NCBI RefSeq assembly: GCF_963678635.1
Contig: NC_087063.1
Coordinates: 82,137,574 to 82,201,573, forward strand
DNA length: 64,000 nt
Reading direction: 5' to 3'
Source of the DNA: Symsagittifera roscoffensis
Taxonomy: Eukaryota > Xenacoelomorpha > Acoela > Convolutidae
In this document: piece by piece, positions 11,501 through 22,690 of the stretch
Position numbering within the stretch: position 1 is the first letter of the stretch
Layout of the letters: every line of letters starts with the position of its first letter
Translations under genes and position numbers: made by a program
Notes under the pieces: model-generated
Told to the model about the DNA's origin: nothing
Seen by the model: only the letters and a program-made list of their open reading frames with translations
Database searches by the model: none

Positions 11501-14500
11501 AAAATTATCTTGGTCAAATAAACTTTTGTCTAATCAATTTTAAAAATATTGGCTGGCTACGCTACAAATAAGTATCCAGGACTGCTCGTGTCAAAGCGAA
11601 GCCTTGAATTTTTCGATTTCCTATACAACGTTTTTTCTTACAATTTCTCCCAAAATGTAATGTCACGTATAAAGATATCTGTGTTTCTCAGTTAGTAACC
11701 TTTTATTTGAACCAATTAGTTTGCCTGAATTCATTTTGGAATGATTTTTTAAAGCTGGATCAAGTTTTTGATCACGCTATGCAATAAGAGAAAACAAGAG
11801 TGCAACATCTCAGCCAAATCAGACAAAATGTTTTTTTTTTCATATCCTGTCGATTTTGTGAAACCGATCTTTGACGAAATAATGTCAATGTCGTCCAGGG
11901 TATATAAGAGCAATCAGTTAAAAACTGCCAGTGAAAAGTCGAAAATTCTGCAAAGGAAAAACATCCGAGCTCAAATGTTTTGTCACTTTCTTCGAAAGTC
12001 AGAACAAAAGCTTGAACGTTCGTACTGATAAAAACCCAAAATACGGCCAAATTGACATTTTTTTATGTTGCTTAACCAAAAACTAATGCAGGTTTAATAT
12101 ATTGGTTAAACTGTTATCTCGACATAAAAAAAATTGTTTAGATGGGAAAAACGCAAATGAAATTTGCCCGATGAAAGAAAAACTACATCGGGCGTGGCTT
12201 TCAATTAGTTTTTGCTTCATATTCACATTTGCATAGTTACAAGCATAAAAACTGTTTATCTGAAGAAGCAGTTTCAATATCCAAGCAACTAGCTCATTGT
12301 TAAGTTCAGGGGAAGGTTTCGATCTCAAGGGTACTCAACTTGAATTGATACCTTGTCATTTTAAAAGTAAACAACCAGGGGATCGACCCGAAAGTTTAAG
12401 TTAAACAAAAATCTGAGAGCATTCGGAAGATCTTAGAGAGGATTGAAAAATGCATAGGGCTGAGATATACTTAATCGATGCCAGAATTTGTTTCTGCTTT
12501 AAACTCTAAAACAATGATTATTAAATAAAACTTTATCGAGAGGCCAAAATTGACTCGAGACGAAAAGAACATTCGCTCCACACTTTTTTTAGGTACAGTG
12601 AAATAAAAACACAAAAACATTCGGTTTAGCCAGTTAATCTAAAAAGATTTAGCCAGATTTTAAAAATAACAAGGATAGCCGGATGCTTTTTTACGTTTTT
12701 TTTTCAAATCGGTGTCGTTTTTAGTAGGTGATGTGACTTCGGAACTCTACAAATGCGTAGAAATTTACTGAACTGGACATCATTGACACCATTTTTGTTC
12801 AAATTAAACATGCCAAAAAACAATAACATTTTTTTCACTTTTTGCAAAATAATTTTATGACTTTTGTAAGAAAACGTTTATGGTCAAGGAAGTACTGAAT
12901 TAGACATTCTAAATTAGTTTCCTTATTTAGTTTTTTTTTCAATCCTGAAAATGTATTTGATATAATATTTCATATAACAGTCGCTACTCGATTGTTTTAC
13001 TTCCTCGAAATTGAACTAAAACTCAAAAACTTTCAACCAGTTTCTCTCGGCACTGGGACACCTTTTTGAAAAAAGTTTAAAACCATATTAGTGGCTACAT
13101 TTAACTGTAAATTGAGTTTCTACTAAATTTCTTTTATGGACTGTTTCATTCATCAGTGAATCAAAATCCAGACAAGGTTTTACATTGATCTAGAGTAAAA
13201 GACCAACTACACTCAACAAAAGAGTCAGTAATTGTTTTTGTGGAACTAAAGTTTTTTTAATGATGCATAAATTTTTCCAGCCTGCATGGAACTTTTCAAT
13301 CGAGTAAATAAAAAAAGTTCATGTCACATGAAGCAATCTCAAAAAATTTTTTTTTGATCATTAATTTGCTATTTCTACCAATTTCGTCTGTTTCTGAAAA
13401 ATTCCCGGCGCTTCTTGAAATATTTATAAAAACTTACTGCGTACAGCGAAACTATTATCTTTTTTTTCAGATCTGGAATTAAGAGATAAATTTTTGACAT
13501 AAGAAATTGAAGAAGTTTTCAGAGAAGGTAGCCATGCTTTTTTTCAAGCAAAACTTCTCTGGATTCTAACTAATTTTTGCCCAAAATTTTCTTTGAAATT
13601 AGGCATTTCAGAAATCAAAAACTTTTTTTGAGCTTACTTTTGTCCTTCAACATACGCCACGTTTTTTAAAACTAAATTTAAAGGTGGATTTTATAAACTA
13701 AAAGTAATATTAGATGTTTGCAGATCAAGTTTATGGCTTATGATGCAAAGTCTACTCAAAAATGGGCGGGCCAAATATTCTCTAATTACAATTGACTCGA
13801 CTACCCGAAAAATTCTTGACCCTGATGATTCTCTAGCCTCATAAACTTGCTCCAACCGCCTCATTTTAATTTATAAAAATGAGATGCGATCAAAACTGAG
13901 GATTGAAGCGAGGACCTAAAACATTTAAAATGTTCCTTCCGACCATTGAAAATGGGGATGAACTTTGTATTCGGGTGTGTTTCAGTTTTTTTCTTCTTTT
14001 TGTTTTCCACGCAAAATCAGCTACCATGAATAATCATTGGACTAGGGTGAGTGATAAATTATATTAAAGCCCTTTTAGTCGTAATTCGAACCACTTTAAA
14101 AAATTTCAAACAATTTTTACAGGTGTTGAGAAAAAACGGTTTAAAAATTTTGGTTTTTCGTCTAATATCGAGCGAGTGAGCGCACTTACTTTAGCTTATT
14201 TATGCTTAACTTAAGCCTTGAAAATTTAGTTTTTCTCAGATGAAGTTAGTTTTCGCAGTTTCAAGTATCATCTTAGGAATCAAAAACTTTAATTTTTTTT
14301 TTTTATTTTTTGTTTTTCTTGTTATTTGTCTTCAAATTTATTTTCGAATTTGCATATTTCATGACTGACAAAAATGCCCCAGCTCTATTTTTTCGCTATG
14401 ATTTCTTTATCAAATCAAACCGAAAAAACGACACTAATTGGTGAAATAATTGTGTAGTAAATTTTTAAGACTGGTCGGAACATTCTGTGCTACTTGCACA

Positions 14501-15373
14501 GTAACCGATTATCCTTGTTGTTTTTTGGTTTTTGATTATTGATCCATCCTTTAATCGCAGTTTAATGTTTCCTTCAACTGATATTTCGATGAACCTATTT
14601 GTTTCGTACTTGAACTAGTTTGTGAATTAGTTTATTTGTTTTTTAAACCCTATCCGATTCGAAATTTTTTTGAGATCACACTTCAACGTTTTCTAAGCAT
14701 GCTATTGAAAGCATTTGAAAAATTTGAGTTTCAAATAAAAAAGAGAAATTGTTCAAAAATTGACTCGATGAATTAGTACGATAACAGTAACAATTCTTGT
14801 TTTTCTTTTTGAATGTCTGCAGTATCGTTCGGGGGGGGGGGGGGGGGGGCGTTCCTCCCTCAAAGTTAGCCATTTTGGCGCCAAAGGCTCCGTAAGGAAA
14901 ATTTTGAGGTTGTTCAGCGAAAAATGGACGTCATAAAGCTTACCAAAAGTTGGGGATATAAAGCAACCAAAAGTTGGACGTCCAAAAGTTGGACGTCATA
15001 AAGCAACCAGAATTGGGGTGGGGGGGGGGGGGGGGGGGGGGGTTGGTAGTTCTTTCGCCCTCCAGCAGCACGCTACTGCATGTCTGGTTCAACATGGCGC
15101 AACAAATATGTTTTGGCTGCTTTTTGCTAGTCTAGCTGTAAGTTTTTAACTTTTTGTTTTATCGCAAGTGTCAACATCTGTGGTTCCACTGGCAGACTTC
15201 CCTTTCACACACAACTTGAAGAACCCGTATCCCGCTTCAAGAGAGGCGTCACTTTCGCTGATGCCCTCCACCGAAATCATGAAGTCCATCAGAGAGAGAA
15301 TTCCAAACACAACTGCAAGAAAAGAGAATATGAAGGCCATAATTAGAACCAGCAACCATTGCTTACACGCCAT
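8589..15373 (-). CDS. Gene A: four-TM claudin/PMP22-like membrane protein, 4 exons
   Basis: The exons are 15151-15373, 9520-9744, 9142-9272 and 8589-8738, joined in phases 1, 1 and 0 to give 242 residues. ATG is at 15371-15373 and TAA at 8589-8591. TM1 is at about residues 6-30. The first loop carries two cysteines (FKLC and DTC). TM2 is at about 103-125, followed by a C-x5-C link (C130, C136). TM3 begins at exon 3, and an acidic second loop (DGDGYDVDD) follows. TM4 (WCFVMAWFAF...) ends in a CCCHDN tail. Layout, phases and the C-x5-C and CCC features recur in genes C, D and E, which is the main support. The family resembles claudin/PMP22 proteins in topology, but I see no W-GLW-C-C signature, so the family is unassigned. 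Intron 1 is 5.4 kb. The exon 1 donor (A|GTTAAA) and exon 4 acceptor (CTAATAG) are the weakest junctions. Confidence 0.75.
9745..15150 (-). other. Intron 1 of gene A (5.4 kb)
   Basis: AT-rich noncoding sequence. At 10140-10340 the words GCGACAACTCGC and its reverse complement recur. An imperfect hairpin (GTAGTCTGGG ... CCCAGCTAC) at 10962-10990 resembles one at 1260-1285. There is a run of 19 G at 14831-14849 and another of 23 G at 15020-15042. Between these, the word AAAGTTGGACGTC recurs (14965-15005). No exon was found in it. Confidence 0.6.
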
Positions 15374-16430
15374 GATTCACAAAACCCGTCGGCTACAAGT
15401 ATAATAGTTGAGTCCCTAAAATTTCGACGATCCCTCGAGAATTTTTAAAGCCTACCATCTTCCGAACGCTGGTGAGCAACTTTTTTTCGTGTTTTTGAAA
15501 TTTTCTCAAATATAACCGGACCCATCTTTCTTAATTATTTTTCCAGGGACCCAACTATCAAATTTGTACCACCCGTCCTCAAGAAATCTAAGAAGCTTCT
15601 AGACACTGCTTGAAAGTGAAAAAATTACAGTGACCGATGGTTTTTTGCAAGGATTCTTTAATTTTGAGCTTAAATCATCAGAGTGTCCTGTCTGTTGTTG
15701 CTTCGTAACTCAAATCCTGAATGATTGATATTGTTTTTATATCTCGAATGATTGTTTTCACCATTTTATCGATGTTTGGAATGATTTTGAAAAAAAAACA
15801 CTAGAAGAGCACAAACAGTTTAGAAAAAGTTTGCATTTTTTTGTGCACTGCGTTTTTAAAGAACAGCATCTAAAACACACTAAGAACACTAAGCTTTCTC
15901 TGGTGCACAGTTTAAAGTTGCATCGAGCCACTAAAAAATTGTTTTAAGCGTGCTGTATGTTGTTCGCTAAATGCTGTATACCACGTAGCATGTTGTGTTT
16001 TAGTTCTAAAATATTGAGACGTATTCAAAAAGGAGAAAAAATTCCTTCCAATTTTTGAACAGTTTGTTTTTTTGTCAACTTTCTCAATTGTTTCAACCAT
16101 TTTTTTCCAGAAATTAAAGGACCATACAAAATGGATAAAGGATGCTCCTACCCAAAAACTCCTGCATTCTCTTGCTTGTATTGCTAAACTACCCGGGTTG
16201 AAGTCCCGCCATTAATCATCGCTTTTTCTGTGGTACCCCAGTGATCGTTATTTTCCAGCGCTGATTCATGTATAAATTAGAGATTTTCGCATAACTAAAC
16301 CTGCGATATTTCAGAGCTATTTTAGTAATGATTCCGCTAACGCTTAAGAAATTCTAACTCAATCTAGTAGCTTTCAAGTGAGAGAGAGTATGAGTTGATA
16401 AGCCTTAAAACTTGAGATTATCTAAGACTT
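15374..16430. other. Intergenic stretch
   Basis: The region upstream of gene A should contain its promoter, but I recognise no core promoter element. Open frames on both strands are short and without motifs. Confidence 0.4.
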
Positions 16431-16830
16431 GGTGGCATAGAGGTAGCCACTAGTGGATTTAGGAAGGGGGGAGGGGCTGCTAACTCAACGGAACCCCCTT
16501 TTTACTATTAAATTTTTTCTTAAGGCGACTTCGGCGCTAATTTTTACTAATTTTAAGGGAGGAGCGCGCGCTAAAAAAACGCGACTTCTTGCTCGAAATT
16601 TTCCAAAAAACGCCTTTTTTTTTTAAAAAATTTGGTCAAATTAGGGTCTTTATGGTGTTTTGGGAGAGCTCAGAAAATCAATTTGGTCGACCTAATAAAA
16701 AGGTTGACAAAATTTTCAATTTTTTTTTGAAAATCTGCCCCCCTCGAGAAACTCCTATATCCGCGCCTGGAGGTAGCATACATGACTGCAAAGTAGATGG
16801 TTGCGTGATCGAATCCCGGCAGTTTAATTA
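16430..16830 (+). repeat. tRNA-derived SINE or tRNA pseudogene, split by a MITE
   Basis: With the MITE removed, the flanks join into a tRNA-like sequence. An A-box-like TGGCATAGAGGTAGCA lies across the insertion. An anticodon-arm-like GACTGCAAAGT follows (GCA, as in tRNA-Cys), then a B-box-like GTGATCGAATCCC at 16805-16817. Stems are imperfect, so I read it as a SINE head or a tRNA pseudogene, not a working tRNA. Confidence 0.6.
16448..16769. mobile_element. hAT-type MITE, 322 bp, with 8-bp target-site duplication
   Basis: The left end reads CACTAGTGGATTTAGGA and the reverse complement of the right end reads CAGGCGCGGATATAGGA, giving clear terminal inverted repeats. The element is flanked by exact 8-bp direct repeats, GAGGTAGC at 16440-16447 and 16770-16777. 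An 8-bp duplication and CA-starting termini fit the hAT superfamily. It encodes no transposase, so it would need one in trans. It sits inside the tRNA-like sequence described above. Confidence 0.85.
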
Positions 16831-17240
16831 TTTTACTCATGTTGACAGAATTTTTATTGCTGTTTCCTCGCTGAAAATTAGCCAAATTAGCCTATCGTTA
16901 AAAGTTTGCTATTGTGGCAATGAACATCGATCATTCATCGATGGCGATCGATGTATTTCTCAATTTTTATCAATAATTTTTCAAGTGAGCTCATCCCGGG
17001 TAGTGCTTGTTTGAAACTTGCATGTGTGCGGTATGTTTATGCAACTGCTGCACCACAGAATTCTGAAAATCAATCGGTAAGGCACGCCCAACAACAATGT
17101 TGTATGACAAGCATTCTCCCATATACCAAGAAATTGATTTTTTTTACAATTTAATTTCACAAAATATTTGGGATGTGTTTGTGACTTGTGATTGGTAAAA
17201 ATTTGATTTTTAAACTATCAGACAAGGATAAAGGCATACA

Positions 17241-17700
17241 TAAATAGCCTTAAGAAAAATAAGAGTTTTTAGCGTTTTTAAAAATAGCTATCCAGAGAAA
17301 CAAAAAAAAACATTTTTTTTTTCGTGGATCCAGGACTACTTTATGCGCACAAAAAATCAAATTTTTCATACATTTTTTTTTGAAAATGTTTGTTAGGGTA
17401 TCAAATTCGATTTGCGGTTGAAAAAAAAAACAAAATAGTTTTTGGGGCAATTTCAAAATTACTTGGAAAAATACTTGTATCAAAAAATGCTAGTCATATA
17501 ATTTCCATATTTTCTTTTTTAATTAGTACGATACACCGACTTTTAAGACAAAACATGAAAAAAATTCTTTGAGAATTCGATGACACCATTTTAGCAAAAT
17601 GTCTGAAGTTTGTATGATTAGTATTTATTCCTTGACTTAGTGTATGGGTTTGTATGACTAGTATTTTTAGTCTATGGAGGTCAACCCGGGTGAATATGGT
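17241..17700. repeat. Dispersed repeat family R1, divergent copy
   Basis: Shares order and wording with 54660-55110 and 56020-56470. Landmarks are AGTTTTTAGCGTTTTT, GTCATATAATTTCCATAT, an AAAATTCTTTGA stretch and TCTATGGAGGTCAACC. It is clearly more diverged than those two are from each other. No coding potential is evident. Confidence 0.7.
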
Positions 17701-19570
17701 TTGCAACATTTTAACTCATTTCGATCACATGTTTCAACCATAAGCAAGGTTGAGTTCGAACATGCAAGATCATATACCTGGGTTCAAAAAAAAAACCGGA
17801 CATATTTGAGCAACTTCGATCAACCACAATTCAGCTCAACCTTTCTGCTCAGTATTGTTAAGGTTTTATTTTGAGCTCCTCCACTGACAAAAATACATTA
17901 AGATCAGTATAAATTGATTTTTTAGAGCTAATACAAGATATGGAATTCTGTAATATACAGCCCATTTTCTTACGTTGATCAATTTTTGACGAATTTTAAC
18001 TGTATTACTTTCGTAGAAAAGATTGCTTTTAGTGTCTAAAATTTGACACAAATCGGTTTAGATGGATTTTGGCCTAACACTAAAAACAACAAAAGTCTCT
18101 AAAAAAAATTTTTTTTGCGGTCTAGAAAAAATCGGTTTTCTAGTCTAATTATTTTGAGTGTCGTAACGAAAGTAACGGACTATTTGTGCTCTGCTCGGAT
18201 GCAGCTTTTTCTTCTTCGGACAAATTTCAAATTCTGGCGGAATTTTTTTATATCATTCAAGAGGCAATGTTGTCCTTAGTTTGGAGCTCAGATTTGAAAA
18301 AAATTCCCCTGTAACAATTTTTTGTAAAGTTATGGGGGTTTACAGGTTGCCATTTTGGCCAATTTGGGACATCTAACACGCGATACAATTCGCGCTATTA
18401 ACACGTAAGCGGAGATTTAATCCGTCTTAGAAATGGATTCAGAATGGTTGAAAGAAGCTTTTTGCCATAAATGTTGTGAGAAAAATGAAAAGTTTTTCAT
18501 TTTTTATTACATTTATTTTTTAAATGTTATTACTGCTCCATAGATCATAAAAGACAGTCGGAACATTCAGGGCTTCACCCTGATACGAGCAGTCTGGTTC
18601 AATTTTCAAATTTATTAACTCTTATTTTTGCTCCAAATTTTGAGCAAAAAGTACGCTCTAGAAAGTTTGTTCAACGTCACAGTGATTTACATTTACTTGA
18701 GGAGATGTTTTCTTCATTAATTTCTCGTGGATCTCTCTTAAATTGTTTACTCTGAAAACTTTTTTTCGGAATTAAAATGTCAAAGTTATCAAAATTTCTT
18801 CAACCATCCTTGTTAAGATCAATACTTTTAGTCCAATTTTAAACTTAAACTAGAAAACTCACAAATGGCACGGTTTAATTTCCCACAAAAAAAATCGGAC
18901 CTAATTATCGTCTTATTCTTTTTTTTCAGCTCAAATATCAGCATTCAAAGTTAACTGATCAGCATAATTTAAGTTCTCGCTAGAAATCATAGCGAGAAAA
19001 ACCAAGGTGGTAATTAATAAATTTTCTAGTGAACGAAGAACAGTGGAAAAAATAAAACAATTAAAAGATCGAAACAAAGTTCACAAGTATTTCAGGCGCT
19101 GTTTTAAAATGATTTATTAATGTTTTAATTTTTGCGTATTCTATGACATTGAATTCTGCTTTCAAAAACCGAAGCTTATGGCAGTTCGTTATAATTTGTT
19201 GACTGGTAACTTCCGATAATTACGGCTAATTTACACATGAAATGAAATGTTATCAATCAGCTAGCTACCCAAAACCGATCTACCTCGAAGCCGAAACGGG
19301 GCAGAAATAATTTATCTTATATGGTTCCAAATTAGTCAAATTAATAAAGAGAGGAACAAAACAAGGAAATCTTCATTGGTATAAAATGATTTGAAATAAA
19401 AAGTATAGATTAAAATTGACTTGAATTGATTTGAATAAGTCTGATTCAGTTTGCTTTCAAGTTTCAAAAAATCGAACCCATTTAAAAAAAACAAAACATG
19501 AATTGAAATCGAAATTTTAAGCTTGAAAATAGGATCATTTCAAATCAATTGAAAATTGATCTAAATTCTT
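17701..19570. other. Intergenic stretch with a copy of dispersed repeat R2
   Basis: The part at about 18300-18620 belongs to a second dispersed family also seen at 47150-47500, 60920-61100 and, reversed, 58690-58860. Shared words are TTGGCCAAT(T/A)TGGGAC and TACCCTGATACG(A/T)GCAGT. The rest is AT-rich with no exon signal. Confidence 0.55.
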
Positions 19571-19576
19571 TTTATT
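19571..19576 (-). terminator. Candidate polyadenylation signal of the sulfotransferase gene
   Basis: The minus strand reads AATAAA about 160 nt after the stop codon of the sulfotransferase. Other AT-rich hexamers lie nearby, so the assignment is tentative. Confidence 0.35.
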
Positions 19577-19738
19577 TACTTTATAATTTACTTTATATTT
19601 ACTTGATAATAAAATGGATCCCGTTCCATTGTTGTCAGTTTTGGAAAAAAATCGACCCTCAAAACGCCCAGGATAATAGAACACAAAACTAACGTGTTAC
19701 AATCCGAGTTTTAAAATACCTTTAACTCCAAACTGAAT

Positions 19739-20906
19739 TCAAATAAACTTCTCAATTATTTGATCTCCTTCAAAAGCTTTGATAGTTTTTTCGTCAAACT
19801 TCTCAGCATAGCCATCAGGGAAAAAAGATGCCCATCTTCGAGTTTCTCCAATATTGACTTCGCTCATATCTCTAGTATTCTTATTTATATCGGTTTTCTC
19901 CTTCATTTTACTGAATGACGTCAGTTCTTTCAAGCTGTCAATCATGGAATCTGACATTTGAGGGAGTTGCAAGAAACTGTTCAAAGAACGAACTGTTTCT
20001 TCGAAGTTGGTTTGTAGGTCTTCGTAGTGTATAATCAAGTTGGTATCTCGGTGAGATCTGAAAACAATAACTTTGGAGCAACTTAATTCTTTCAAACGGT
20101 TGATAACTAAAAAATTACCGAAAGGATTGGTTTTTTGTTTTCTTGTTTTATTCTCTGTTGAAAAAGTTCCTTAAAGAAAAAAATGTAGTTGATATAGCAA
20201 TTAATTAATTACAATTTAGCTCCAGTTTTTAGTTAAAAAGCGTGCCAAACCCTTTTTAACAAAAATTCTGTTGGTATATTTGTTTTTCGAGGCCTGGTTC
20301 GTATACAAAAATGAAAAAAAAAAACCTGCAATGCTGAATCCAGTTGCAAGTCCAGTTCCACCAGCTTCCATAGTTTACTTTTCCTTCCAAAAACGAGTCC
20401 AGAAAATCCGAAATATCTGGCGACTTCAAGTAACGTTTTAGGAGAAAACTTTTCCGGTAGAACTCGAAGAAACTCAGTGCCACGTCTTTCGGATTTCGAA
20501 CCAATATTATGCTTTTTTTACTCATTGAAAAAATTTCACGGTTTGCTAAATGCAACGGAAGATGACTTTTGAACATTCTTGGACTTTTTGTTACTTTTTC
20601 TGCGTTTTTCAGCCCAGTTATTCCGTTCAAATCAAACTCCAAATAAGGAAAAACTTCAGCAAAAACAAAATCATTCTGCAGAAAATCGGCTCCATATACC
20701 ATTCCTATTAGAATTTTTGAAGTCCAAGTCGTCCCAGATCTAGGGTAAGTTGATAAGTGGATGTCGGAAGGATTTCCCTGGAAATCTCGAGTTGCGAGAA
20801 CTGACTGAATCGTTGATGGGCCTTCAAAGTTGACGCCTTCTAACGTAAAAGGATCGGGAGTTTTGAATTTTGATTGCATCTTGAAATTGAACAAGTTTAA
20901 ACCCAA
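19739..20906 (-). CDS. Cytosolic sulfotransferase (SULT family), 2 exons
   Basis: Exon 1 (20326-20906) and exon 2 (19739-20057) join in phase 2 across GCAG|GT...TTTTCAG|A and give 299 residues, the usual SULT length. The enzyme would transfer a sulfonate group from PAPS to a hydroxyl or amine of a small acceptor in the cytosol. The 5'-phosphosulfate loop YPRSGTTW is at residues 54-61. The likely catalytic histidine is in KSHLP at about 115, and the 3'-phosphate motif VRNPKDVALSF is at 136-146. The YEDL of the central strand is at 205-208, straight after the splice junction. Near the C-terminus the usual RKGxxGDWK is replaced by NIGETRRW, a notable divergence of the PAPS-binding end. There is no signal peptide or TM helix, so it is not of the Golgi type. 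The acceptor substrate cannot be told. The start at 20904-20906 leaves a usual N-terminal extension; Met10 is an alternative. Confidence 0.92.
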
Positions 20907-21784
20907 GAACTTAATTGTGCTCAGCTGTGCTGAATTTAATTATATTACGAAACTGATGAAGAGTTATGCAGGAGTAAATAAAATAGCATAACCCAAGATT
21001 TGTTTAATCAATTAAGTTGCTTAAGCTCAGCTCGATCAAACAAGCTGCTGAAAGTCATCTATTGGACATGCCTTGTTACTCTGTTTTAAAAGGATTGAAT
21101 AACCAGTCACCAAAACTATTTATGGTTGAGTTAACATATGCGTGGAGAAAAAAGCATAACCATCAGGAGCTGATTTTATGATTTTAGGGGGGGTTTAGAC
21201 ATCCTTTTCTGGGATTCAACTTTTTGGCCTCCCAAAAGACTCCCCTAGTTGATCAAGGGAGATTATCTTGCAAAATCGTGCAAGACAACCTCCGTTAAAG
21301 ATAACCCTAATTCTAAACAGATCTTAAAGACACAAATTTTTTTGTGAAAAAAAACTTTACACAAGAAGACAAGCAAATTTTTTTACCAGTAGACATTTTA
21401 GCAGTCGCAAGTAGAAACTTTTAAATACTTGAATAAATCAGCATTAAAAAGAAAAATATAACCTTGTAAAAAGATGAACATAATTATTTATCGGATTTAT
21501 ACAATTATACAAAATATCTCAAGCTAATTGACTCACTCTACTCATCAAAGTTTTGACAAAAGAAACAAAAAATTGAAGCTTAGCCGTTAGAGTTGCAATA
21601 CTAGTTGAAACATTGCAATGAAGTCAAAAAAATGTTTTTGAAAAACTTTAGGTTGAAATGCATAAATTATAACGACAACTTGAGACTATTTACACTACGG
21701 AAAATGAAAAATCAAAAAATTTAAGAAACATTTTAAAGTTTATTTACCCTAACTTTTCATTACAAGGTCAAACTGTGCATTCTC
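20907..21784. other. Intergenic stretch upstream of the sulfotransferase
   Basis: No clear promoter elements. At 21250-21310 a decayed copy of the CTAG-TTGATCAAGG ... ATCTTGCAA sequence family begins, which also occurs at 22510-22690, 51215-51275 and 63765-63845. Confidence 0.45.
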
Positions 21785-22345
21785 TGCATTGTAAGCGGAA
21801 CCCGCAACAGGCCAAAATCAGATTTGTCGCGGAATCCGCAAAATTGCAACTTTTCTTTGATCTTCTATGCTGTTTTGGATTCCACAAACAAATACCTAAA
21901 TCATTGTACCGCTCAAAATCGCTCGAAAAATAGGCGAATTTGCGGAATCCGCAACTGCATTTGCGGAATCCAGAACAGTTTGTGGAATCCACAACCAAAT
22001 GATAAAACATTTTTATCGTTAAATTGAGCTGTTGCGGAATCCGCAGCTGTAAGTGGAATCCGCAAATTATAAGTGGAGTCCGCAGAATGTAAGTGGAATC
22101 CGTATTTTGTTTGCGGATTCCCTTTGCATATATTTATATGTGTAGTAGCTTTTAAAATCATATCTTTTAAATCATACTTTTTACGGAATCCACTTACAGT
22201 TGCGGAATCCAGAACAACTAGCTATAATTGCTTGTTGCAGAATCCGCAACAAAACAAATGTGCCGACAAAAATTACGTTACAGGTATATGCATGTGGAAT
22301 CCACTAAAATTTTGTTTGTGGAATCCACTTACATTTTGGAGCTTA
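21785..22345. repeat. Cluster of the short palindrome TGCGGAATCCGCA
   Basis: About fifteen copies of G(C/T)GGAATCC(G/A)C and close variants (TGTGGAATCCACA, AGTGGAATCCAC, TGCGGATTCC) are packed into 560 bp at irregular spacing. Each is nearly self-complementary around a central AAT. The flanks resemble 45040-45110 and 45150-45230, so the cluster looks like an expansion within an older dispersed repeat. Confidence 0.85.
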
Positions 22346-22509
22346 TTTTAATACTTGTCTCTGGAATATAGGAACAAACCTACACAAAATTGTGCTCCTA
22401 TCCAGTGCACAGTTTGGCTTCGTAATGTTTTTCCAATTTTTTGTGACCGTAGTAAAATTGGAGCTCCATAGTTTTTTTTGGCTTTCAGATTGAGGTTTTG
22501 TGAAAAGTT

Positions 22510-22690
22510 TCAGAGTTGGTTATCTTGCAAGATCTTGCAAAAAACCTCATTCTTGCGAAATCTTGGAGGTTAACCTCCATCTTGCAAGATCTTGCAAGAT
22601 AACCCTCATTTGCAAGAATCTTGCGAGATAACCCTCATTTTCAAAATCTTGCATGGCTTACAAGATAACCCTGCTTGATCGAAAAGGATC
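22510..22690. repeat. Cluster of the palindrome ATCTTGCAAGAT
   Basis: ATCTTGCAAGAT and its pieces (CTTGCAAGATCTTGCAAG, AATCTTGCGAGAT) recur about ten times. They are interleaved with AACCTC(C/A) or AACCCTCAT. It ends in a TTGATCGA word. Related shorter copies are at 21255-21300, 51215-51275, 51900-51970 and 63765-63845. Confidence 0.8.
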
